Assembly: GCA_023399105.1 (NCBI GenBank)
Contig: JAEWQT010000086.1
Location: forward strand, 1 to 5,262
DNA length: 5,262 nucleotides
Direction: 5' to 3'
Source of the DNA: Pseudomonadota bacterium
GTDB taxonomy: Bacteria > Pseudomonadota > Gammaproteobacteria > Pseudomonadales > Oceanobacteraceae
The notes under the pieces were generated by a model. That model searched no databases and was not told the DNA's origin. It saw only the letters and a list, made by a program, of their open reading frames with translations. The first letter of the stretch is position 1, and every line of letters begins with the position of its first letter. A program made the translations under genes and the position numbers. This document shows, one piece after another, positions 1 through 5,262 of this stretch.

Positions 1-25
1 TCAGACGCCGGCCCGCGCTTTACTC

Positions 26-66
26 TGTGCGCACAATAAAAATAATAAGGATAACGCTGTGCGCAT
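26..66 (+). promoter_or_regulatory. Lipoprotein leader: ribosome binding site and possible start-codon-sequestering stem
   Basis: A Shine-Dalgarno sequence TAAGGA at 46-51 sits 7 nt before the GTG start at 59, which fixes that start. The perfect palindrome TGTGCGCACA lies at 26-35, and part of it recurs across the start codon: CTGTGCGCA is at both 25-33 and 57-65. As a result 27-35 can pair with 58-66 in a 9-bp stem (one G-U pair). That stem encloses the GTG codon and leaves the Shine-Dalgarno in a 22-nt A-rich loop. The complementarity is visible; a role in controlling translation is inference. No convincing -35/-10 pair is seen in 1-58, so the promoter is probably outside the window. Confidence 0.4.
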
Positions 67-1252
67 TTCATCTTTGTGGCTGTTGACCTTGTTGCTGAGC
101 CTGAGCGGCTGCGGCGCGGATTCCTCACTGTCTGCGGGTACGGATAACAGCCAGACACCCGGCACCGGCACGCCGGATCCCGATGACGGTGATGCTCCGG
201 GCGATACTGGTGGCGAAGGCTCGGGCGATACCGGCAGCAGCAGCCCCAGCGGCTACGATCCGCGCCCCAACAATGGCACGCCGGTGGAAACCTGCACCCC
301 AGACAATGCCGATATCACCGCCAGCGCGGCACAGCTGGGTAATACCGGCGCCGACAGCACCTATGCCATAACCGGCGCCGACAGTACCTATGCCATAACC
401 GGCTACGCCGAAGACACCAGCGGCAGCGACCTGACCGGCACCTGGGTCATCGTCGCCCGCGACAACACCGACGCCCCCATCCGGCGTATGCAGAAATATT
501 TTATGGTGATCCGCCGCAACGACGTCAGTGGTGAGTATGAAATGGCCAACTGCAGCGCCATGCCGACGGAAACGCAGGAATTAACCTGGGTTGATAAGGA
601 TAATTATGTCGTAGACGACAATGATCCTGATCGCTTCAAGCCAGTGGTCACCAAGCGCACCTACAACGACTGGGAACCCTTTGTCCTGCCGCAGGCCACC
701 ACAGGCACCACCGTCACCTTGCCACTGCTGACCACCAGCGAGATGGTGCCGGAAAATGGCATTGAGCTGACGGCGACCGGCACCAGCCAACTGCACAGCA
801 CTGACGGGGTCTATCAGGGGCTGAAGTTATCCACCAACACCACTCGCCTGGGCACAGCCAGCGCGACGATTAACGGTAATAGTTTCGCGCCTCAGGAAAA
901 CATCTGGTGCCTGGTGCAGTCGCGCCAGATTGAACAGCAATGCAGCACCAGCGCCCCCAAACCCGACCCCATTGTCGATTCGATTATCCGCGCCTCCACT
1001 GAAAAGTGGCAGCTGGGCGTAGCCACCAGCACCGAAACCAGCTGGACGAAAAAGTTTCTGCTGGTGGCCCGTAATGTTTTGGAGGGTGTCAGTACGGATG
1101 CGAACACTGGTGTGCGCACCACTGCTACGGCCGGTACCGCACGTAGCATCAACTCCAGTACCAGTGAACTGCAGGTAGATATCGGTCTGACGCTGGAGAA
1201 TAGCGACGGCATCAGTATTGTTACCAATATCCCCGGCAGTTTAAAGCCCTGA
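59..1252 (+). CDS. Predicted outer-membrane lipoprotein of unknown function
   Basis: The product has 397 residues and starts at GTG, chosen because of the Shine-Dalgarno 7 nt upstream and because it gives a complete lipoprotein signal peptide: a short basic n-region (MR), a Leu-rich core and lipobox L15-S16-G17-C18. Cleavage before C18 and lipidation are expected. Residue +2 is Gly rather than Asp, which by Lol sorting rules favours the outer membrane. Residues 19-75 form a low-complexity, acidic Gly/Ser/Asp/Pro/Thr linker, probably a flexible tether. The rest is Thr/Ser-rich and looks beta-rich, with no family I recognise. A TGTW stretch at 126-129 faintly recalls lipocalin-like starts, but this is weak. 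The mature part has four further cysteines (C79, C165, C284, C295), enough for two periplasmic disulfides. Two copies of the 9-residue unit TGADSTYAI stand at 96-113. It is the only plus-strand gene and converges on the LysR gene with a 23-bp gap and no clear terminator between them. The lipoprotein call is firm; the function is unknown. Confidence 0.9.
   Translation: MRISSLWLLTLLLSLSGCGADSSLSAGTDNSQTPGTGTPDPDDGDAPGDTGGEGSGDTGSSSPSGYDPRPNNGTPVETCTPDNADITASAAQLGNTGADSTYAITGADSTYAITGYAEDTSGSDLTGTWVIVARDNTDAPIRRMQKYFMVIRRNDVSGEYEMANCSAMPTETQELTWVDKDNYVVDDNDPDRFKPVVTKRTYNDWEPFVLPQATTGTTVTLPLLTTSEMVPENGIELTATGTSQLHSTDGVYQGLKLSTNTTRLGTASATINGNSFAPQENIWCLVQSRQIEQQCSTSAPKPDPIVDSIIRASTEKWQLGVATSTETSWTKKFLLVARNVLEGVSTDANTGVRTTATAGTARSINSSTSELQVDIGLTLENSDGISIVTNIPGSLKP
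344..397 (+). repeat. 27-bp in-frame tandem duplication (two copies)
   Basis: Two adjacent 27-bp units, 344-370 and 371-397, differ at one base only (AGCACC against AGTACC, a silent change). A partial third start, ACCGGC, follows at 398. Each unit encodes TGADSTYAI (residues 96-104 and 105-113). The near identity points to a recent duplication by slippage or unequal recombination at the boundary between the linker and the folded part of the lipoprotein. The single silent difference argues against a simple assembly artefact. Confidence 0.95.
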
Positions 1253-1275
1253 AACCTGGCGTTAAACGGCAGCAC

Positions 1276-2184
1276 TCAGAACAGATTTAACAGCTGCTCT
1301 TTCAGCCACAGCACGGCCGGATCGCCGTTGGCTTTACGGTGCCAGTACAGGTGCAGCTCCAGCGCCGGCAGCGGCATTGGCAGCTCGCGTACCAACAGAT
1401 CGGGTGTTTGCTGTACCAGCCGGGCAGCGAATTCCTGCGGCATTGTCAGCAATAAGTCGGTGTGTTGCACCACCTGCACGGCGGCATGATAGTTCTGGCA
1501 ACGTAATGCGATACGCCGGGCTTTACCCTGACGGGTTAAGGCGAAGTCTTCCACTCCCGGACCTTCCGGCCGGCTGGATACCTGCACATGCCGGGCACTC
1601 AGGTAGGCCTCCAGATTCCAGTTCTGTGTCGCCAGCGGGTGTTGCGCCCGCAGCATCACTACCAGCCGTTGCTCACCAATCAACTGATGCTCAATGTCTT
1701 CGCTCACCGGCAACAAAACATCCACGGCAAAATCCAGTTGGCCGGAGGTTAGGGCGGCGGCAATGTCGCGACGCGGCACGCGGATGCTGCGCAGTTGTAC
1801 GTCTGGCGCCTGTTGCTGCAGAGTCTGCATCAGCACCGGCAGCGCAGTAGCTTCTAGCACATCGCGGGCCGCCAGGGTGAAAACCCGGCTGGCGCTGGCC
1901 GGATCAAAGGCCAGACCATCGGTGAGGGTGGTCTCCAGCCCCTGCAGCGCGGTGCGCACCCGTCCGATAATCGCCTTCGCCAGCGGGGTCGGTGCCACGC
2001 CGCGACCGGCGCGTTCAAATAAGGGGTCGTTAAAGCATTCGCGCAACCGCCCGAGGGCGTGACTGACCGCTGGCTGCGATAAGTTCAGCTGCTCCGCTGC
2101 CCGGGTCAGATTGCCTTCCCGGTATATCACATCAAACACCACAAACAGGTTCAGATCGATGCGGGCGAAATTTTTCTGATACAT
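1276..2184 (-). CDS. LysR-family transcriptional regulator
   Basis: The product has 302 residues, the usual length for the LysR family. The N-terminal winged helix-turn-helix covers about residues 10-66. It has the family pattern DLNLFVVFD, then EGNLTRAAEQLNLSQPAVSH, then the wing region NDPLFERAGRG and PTPLA. A linker helix (about 67-95) and a periplasmic-binding-protein-like effector domain (about 97-300) follow. The ending YWHRKANGDPAVLWLKEQL matches the NodD/NahR/LinR-like subgroup, whose ligands are often small aromatic compounds; the ligand here cannot be told. LysR proteins usually act as tetramers on T-N11-A boxes. The ATG start lies 2 nt after the stop of the upstream phosphodiesterase gene, with only a weak purine stretch in front, so translation is probably coupled. 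Being second in a same-strand pair is unlike the usual LysR arrangement, where the regulator faces away from its target. Its target genes are not identifiable from the window. Confidence 0.95.
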   Translation of the reverse strand: MYQKNFARIDLNLFVVFDVIYREGNLTRAAEQLNLSQPAVSHALGRLRECFNDPLFERAGRGVAPTPLAKAIIGRVRTALQGLETTLTDGLAFDPASASRVFTLAARDVLEATALPVLMQTLQQQAPDVQLRSIRVPRRDIAAALTSGQLDFAVDVLLPVSEDIEHQLIGEQRLVVMLRAQHPLATQNWNLEAYLSARHVQVSSRPEGPGVEDFALTRQGKARRIALRCQNYHAAVQVVQHTDLLLTMPQEFAARLVQQTPDLLVRELPMPLPALELHLYWHRKANGDPAVLWLKEQLLNLF

Positions 2185-2186
2185 AG

Positions 2187-5048
2187 TCAGTTCCCGCCCC
2201 GGAGCCGGCAGAAATCAGCCAGCTGGCCGGCCGCTAACGGCTTACTGTAGTAATAGCCCTGAATCAGATCACAGCCCTGCTGCTGCAGAAAGGCCAGCTG
2301 TTCCGCTTCCTCCACACCTTCGGCCACCACCTGCATATTCAGGCTGTGAGCCAGCTGGATAATGGCTGTCACAATGCCGTTATCGATGTCGTTATGGCCC
2401 AGTTCACGCACGAACGACTGATCGATTTTCAGCTCATCCACCTGAAAACGCTTCAGGTAGCTCATGGAAGAATAACCGGTACCGAAATCATCAATGGATA
2501 AGTAGAAACCGGCGGCTTTCAGTTCGGCCATAATGCGCTGGGCATCATCGGGATTATTCAGTGCCACCGCTTCGGTCAGCTCCAGTTCAAAGTCGTTGGG
2601 ATGCAGGCCTTCTGCTTGTACCAGTGCTGCAGCATGGGCGGCAAAATCCGGCTGAATAAACTGCAACGCGGACAGGTTAATGGCCAGGCGAAAATCCGGT
2701 AAACCAGCCTGGCGCCATTGTTGCAGTTGGCGGGCGGCCTGTTGCAGTACCCATTCCCCAATGCCGACAATCAGGCCATTGGTTTCGGCCAGCGGAATAA
2801 ATTCTGCCGGTGACACCTGGCCCCACTTCGGGCTGTTCCAGCGCAATAAAACTTCCGCTGCGATCATGCGTTGCCGGCGCAGATCCAGCTGCGGCTGAAA
2901 CGCCAGCCACAGTTCTTCCCGTTGCTGAGCACCGGCCAGCGCACTGCCCAATTCCAGTTTGCGCAGGCTATTAGCCTGCATTTCCGGGGCATAGAAACGG
3001 TAGCTGTTACGGCCTTCCTGCTTGGCGCGATACATTGCGGCTTCCGCACTGGTCAGCAGGGTTTCAAAATCCTGGCCATCGGTCGGATACAAAGCGATGC
3101 CCACCGATGCCGTCAGGGTTAACTCCTGATTGTCTTGCAGCAGCAGTAACGGCTGTTGTATCAGCTGCAGCAAATCGGTGGCAACCTGTCCCGCTTTGCT
3201 GTCATCGGCAGCGGGCAATACAAACAGAAAGCCATCACCAGAATGGCGGCCAAGAATGTCTTTGCCGGTCAGGATGGTACGCAGACGCATACCGATTTCC
3301 CGCAGCACCAGATCTCCCATGCGATGGCCCAGGGTATCGTTAATGGTTTTGAAATGGTCCAGATCCAGCCAGATTAAAGCCAGCGGTGCCGGCCGCTGTT
3401 CAGCCGCCTGATATTCACCAAAGCGCTGTTTGAGTAAATGCGGGTTGGGCAACCCGGTAAGCTGGTCGTAATGCGAGAGTTGTTCAATGCGGCGCTCGGC
3501 CTCGCGGCGGGCGGTAATATCTTCTTTGTGGGCAATGTAGTTAATGACCTGCCCCTGCTCATCACGCAGCGGATAAATCAGGGCCTTTTCCACATATTCT
3601 TTACCGGCCTTATTGCGGTTAACCAGCTCCCCCTGCCACGCACGCCCCTGATGCAGACTCTGCCACATCGCTTTATAGGTCGTGGCCGGGGTTTTTCCGG
3701 ATTTGATAATGCCCGGATCTTTGCCCTGCACGTCTTCAGAGCTGTAACCACTGACCCGGGTAAATGCGGCGTTTACATATTCGATATGACCCATCAGATC
3801 GGTGATGATGACCGGGTAGGGGCTTTGATCCACCACCGAGGACAGCAGCCGGATGCGGGCTTCGCTGTGCAGCTGGGCAGTAATGTCGCGGGCCGAGGCA
3901 TACACAACGCCGTGGCGCGCTGCCCCCCGCCATTCCAGCTGACGAATACTGCCGTCGGCACAGCGCATACCGGCACAGATGGTTTCTGTGGCCTGACCGC
4001 TGGCCACCCGGCTGACAAACCGCTGCACCTGTTGCTGTTCAGCCGGGGGAATAAAATCGGTGAGGAAATGTCCTTCCAGTTGTTCTGCGTGGTATCCCAT
4101 CACTTTCTGCCATGAGCCGTTTACCCGCATAAAACGGCCATCGTGGCTGCCGATGCAGAACAAATCCAGATTGGCGTCAAAGAAGTAATCCAGCTCTTCC
4201 TGCTGCTGTCGTAATCGCTGTTCAGATTCCTGCAGGCGGCGATAGGGCAACTGTACAACCTCCATAAATAAGGCCCGGTACAGAAACGCATAACTGACGA
4301 TCTTCAGGATATGGCCCAGCAGGTTATACAGATCCGTAACGTCGGCGTAGAGCGTGAACATGAATTCACTCATGGCCATCAGCAGCGCAGCGGCAAACAT
4401 ACCGGCGGCATGAAAACGCCGCGGTTGGCGCAGGGCATTAACGAACAGCAAAGCGGCGGCCAGATACACCGCAATCAGGCCGTATTCGAGGGCTATTTTC
4501 AACGCCGTCAGACCACTGCCGGGCATAAAGGTACGCGGCACGGTGGCAGGCCACAGCAAGAACCACAGGCTGCTTACCAGGGTGAACGTCAGCACCAGGA
4601 TGTAGAGCCAGCCGCGCGGGAGTTTAATACCACGCTGATAAACCGCCAGCGCGCTCAGCAGCAGCCCGCTGGCGGCCAGATAACGGGCGGCCAGCCAGAA
4701 ATTAATGGCCTTTTCCGGATCGGCCGGTGTAATAAAATCGGGCATGCCCTGAAACGACAGCAGGTGCAGCGTATCCAGAATGGCCACCCCCAGAAATACC
4801 GGCGCCAGACTGCTGGTGTGGGGTGCAGCAATATTGTCCATTCGGCTGTGATTAATACTGACAATCATCAGCGCCACGGAGATGGCGGCCAATTCCAGCA
4901 CAATATGCAGCGGTACATAATTGGCTATGCCGGCACCGAAGGCGGAAAACCACGGCAGCCAGACCAGCAGAATGATCACCACTGATAGCGCGATAAGGGC
5001 AAAGCGGGCAGTACGCCATTCGGAATGGTGACTGGAATGTATGAGCAT
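2187..5048 (-). CDS. Membrane MASE3-PAS-PAS-GGDEF(degenerate)-EAL protein, predicted c-di-GMP phosphodiesterase
   Basis: The product has 953 residues. Residues 13-265 form about eight membrane helices resembling the MASE3 sensor domain (PLHIVLE at 46-52, LDTLHLLSFQGM at 91-102, WLAARYL at 118-124). A helical, Gln/Glu-rich linker (264-288) leads to PAS1 (about 285-392) and PAS2 (about 397-515). The GGDEF domain (about 525-685) keeps DLDHFKTIND (562-571), D579 and the AMYRAKQEGRNSY stretch (671-683). Its signature is S603-G-D-G-F607, lacking the fourth-position Glu, and the RxxD inhibitory site is TGKD (594-597). Cyclase activity and product inhibition are therefore unlikely. The EAL domain (about 700-945) has E732-V-L in place of EAL, R736, N791, the ELTE motif (823-826), DDFGTGYSS (853-861), K874, E910 and Q930. 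These are the residues expected for metal binding and hydrolysis of c-di-GMP to pGpG. The ATG start is preceded by a modest CAGG Shine-Dalgarno 5 nt upstream and gives Arg residues just before helix 1. An inactive c-di-GMP receptor is the alternative, but the intact EAL residues argue against it. Confidence 0.95.
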   Translation of the reverse strand: MLIHSSHHSEWRTARFALIALSVVIILLVWLPWFSAFGAGIANYVPLHIVLELAAISVALMIVSINHSRMDNIAAPHTSSLAPVFLGVAILDTLHLLSFQGMPDFITPADPEKAINFWLAARYLAASGLLLSALAVYQRGIKLPRGWLYILVLTFTLVSSLWFLLWPATVPRTFMPGSGLTALKIALEYGLIAVYLAAALLFVNALRQPRRFHAAGMFAAALLMAMSEFMFTLYADVTDLYNLLGHILKIVSYAFLYRALFMEVVQLPYRRLQESEQRLRQQQEELDYFFDANLDLFCIGSHDGRFMRVNGSWQKVMGYHAEQLEGHFLTDFIPPAEQQQVQRFVSRVASGQATETICAGMRCADGSIRQLEWRGAARHGVVYASARDITAQLHSEARIRLLSSVVDQSPYPVIITDLMGHIEYVNAAFTRVSGYSSEDVQGKDPGIIKSGKTPATTYKAMWQSLHQGRAWQGELVNRNKAGKEYVEKALIYPLRDEQGQVINYIAHKEDITARREAERRIEQLSHYDQLTGLPNPHLLKQRFGEYQAAEQRPAPLALIWLDLDHFKTINDTLGHRMGDLVLREIGMRLRTILTGKDILGRHSGDGFLFVLPAADDSKAGQVATDLLQLIQQPLLLLQDNQELTLTASVGIALYPTDGQDFETLLTSAEAAMYRAKQEGRNSYRFYAPEMQANSLRKLELGSALAGAQQREELWLAFQPQLDLRRQRMIAAEVLLRWNSPKWGQVSPAEFIPLAETNGLIVGIGEWVLQQAARQLQQWRQAGLPDFRLAINLSALQFIQPDFAAHAAALVQAEGLHPNDFELELTEAVALNNPDDAQRIMAELKAAGFYLSIDDFGTGYSSMSYLKRFQVDELKIDQSFVRELGHNDIDNGIVTAIIQLAHSLNMQVVAEGVEEAEQLAFLQQQGCDLIQGYYYSKPLAAGQLADFCRLRGGN

Positions 5049-5101
5049 CAGAACCTGACCGGATCAGTAAGTATTACGATCACAAATTTACTGTGAAGAC
5101 A

Positions 5102-5129
5102 TTTATCTGCTTAATATTAGCAGCATAAA
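5102..5129. repeat. Imperfect inverted repeat upstream of the phosphodiesterase gene
   Basis: The arms TTTAT-CTGCT (5102-5111) and AGCAG-c-ATAAA (5119-5129) are complementary over 10 bp with one bulged base, around a 7-nt loop TAATATT. As DNA it could be an operator; as RNA it is the central hairpin of the candidate leader. It does not fit a symmetric T-N11-A LysR box. No run of T follows on either strand, so it is not an intrinsic terminator. Confidence 0.6.
5114..5122 (-). promoter_or_regulatory. Weak extended -10 candidate
   Basis: On the minus strand TGC-TAATAT (5122-5114) resembles an extended -10 element (TGn then 4 of 6 matches to TATAAT). No good -35 hexamer is found 16-18 nt upstream. 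It lies within the inverted repeat at 5102-5129, so a protein bound there could block it. If this is the real promoter, the closing stem of the leader would not be transcribed and the RNA-structure idea would fail. The call is weak. Confidence 0.2.
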
Positions 5130-5186
5130 ATTTAAACAGCCGGTCACAGGCGTAAAGAATAAAGCATGGGGGATTTTTCAGAAAAT

Positions 5187-5262
5187 TGGTCGGAGTGAGA
5201 GGATTCGAACCTCCGACCCCTGCGTCCCGAACGCAGTGCACTACCAGGCTGTGCTACACTCC
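5187..5262 (-). tRNA. tRNA-Pro, anticodon CGG (first base outside the window)
   Basis: The minus strand folds as a standard cloverleaf. The acceptor stem is (C)GGAGTG with CACTCCG, the D-arm stem is GCAC/GTGC, the anticodon stem is CTGCG/CGCAG, and the T-arm is GGAGG-TTCGAAT-CCTCT. The discriminator A and a genome-encoded CCA follow (5190-5187). The anticodon loop TTCGGGA (5231-5225) gives anticodon CGG, which reads CCG proline codons. Seventy-six bases are present; base 1, expected to be C pairing with G72, would be at 5263. The sequence closely resembles E. coli proK. No clear intrinsic terminator follows the CCA end: ATTTT-CTG-AAAAT at 5186-5174 is a weak 5-bp hairpin. Read-through into the downstream phosphodiesterase leader therefore cannot be excluded. 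Confidence 0.97.

Larger units (their letters stand above)
5054..5150 (-). promoter_or_regulatory. Candidate structured leader (three nested pairings) of the phosphodiesterase gene
   Basis: Read on the minus strand, CCTGTGACCGG (5150-5140) can pair with CCGGTCAGG (5062-5054) through 9 bp with a 2-nt bulge; the 3' strand includes the CAGG Shine-Dalgarno. Inside this lie a 10-bp hairpin with one bulged base (5129-5102) and a 5-bp TCACA/TGTGA hairpin (5096-5080). Together they would make a three-way junction. CAGTAA (5093-5088) can instead pair with TTACTG (5070-5065), which excludes the TCACA/TGTGA hairpin. It does not match what I recall of the c-di-GMP-I or -II riboswitch cores. The complementarity is direct; RNA function is inference, and the AT-rich composition makes chance pairing possible for the inner stems. 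Confidence 0.35.

Noticed and set aside
1261..1297. Interleaved complementary pairs GTTAAA/TTTAAC and GCAGC/GCTGC near the convergent gene ends, as a pseudoknot or terminator
   Set aside because: Stems are only 5-6 bp, no T-run follows on either strand, and much of it is LysR coding sequence; chance is the simpler reading.
3438..4115. Long plus-strand open frame (225 aa) opposite the PAS-coding part
   Set aside because: It lies wholly antisense to well-supported PAS and GGDEF coding sequence, has no recognisable domain and no good ribosome binding site; it reflects codon bias.
4311..4985. Long plus-strand open frame (224 aa, Gln/Gly/Arg-rich) opposite the membrane domain
   Set aside because: Its odd composition is what the antisense of hydrophobic codons gives; no domain, and it sits entirely over the MASE3-like region.
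5080..5096. TCACA-N7-TGTGA as a CRP/FNR-type site
   Set aside because: The half-sites are in the opposite order to the CRP consensus TGTGA-N6-TCACA, and the spacing differs.
5054..5150. Known c-di-GMP riboswitch (GEMM-I or -II) upstream of the phosphodiesterase gene
   Set aside because: The conserved core bases I would expect for those classes are not present; only generic stems are seen.
5187..5262. tRNA-Pro as an integration site for a mobile element
   Set aside because: No integrase, no duplicated tRNA 3' end and no change in composition downstream of the tRNA within the window.

Overview
The window looks like chromosomal DNA of a Gram-negative gammaproteobacterium, possibly a marine Oceanospirillales- or Pseudomonas-type genome. 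This rests on the gammaproteobacterial tRNA-Pro, the lipobox lipoprotein with an acidic Gly/Ser/Asp-rich linker, the LysR regulator and the MASE3-PAS-PAS-GGDEF-EAL protein. The genus is a guess. Gene density is high, base composition is even, and no transposase, integrase, phage gene, CRISPR array or toxin-antitoxin pair is visible.

Layout. Positions 1-58 are the leader of a plus-strand gene for a predicted outer-membrane lipoprotein of unknown function (59-1252). Its GTG start can be drawn inside a 9-bp stem. The gene carries a near-perfect 27-bp tandem duplication. It converges, with a 23-bp gap, on a minus-strand pair: a membrane c-di-GMP signalling protein (2187-5048) followed after 2 nt by a LysR-family regulator (1276-2184). 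Upstream of the pair is a 138-bp AT-rich leader (5049-5186), and then a tRNA-Pro(CGG) gene (5187 to the window edge) on the same strand. Only the first base of the tRNA is missing. There is no gene-free stretch longer than 300 bp.

How the genes may work together. The large protein has an eight-helix MASE3-like sensor, two PAS domains (the second resembling flavin-binding NifL-type PAS domains), a GGDEF domain whose signature has decayed to SGDGF, and an EAL domain with the expected catalytic residues. It is best read as a membrane-bound c-di-GMP phosphodiesterase whose GGDEF domain may act as a GTP-sensing or structural module. The 2-nt junction suggests that the LysR regulator is co-transcribed and translationally coupled with it, so second-messenger turnover and transcriptional control are probably produced together. 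The link to the lipoprotein is only positional.

The most original signal is in the 5049-5150 leader of the phosphodiesterase gene. Three nested complementary pairings form a possible three-way junction, and the closing stem covers the ribosome binding site. A competing alternative pairing is also present. This is a candidate cis-regulatory RNA, but it rests on complementarity alone in an AT-rich stretch.
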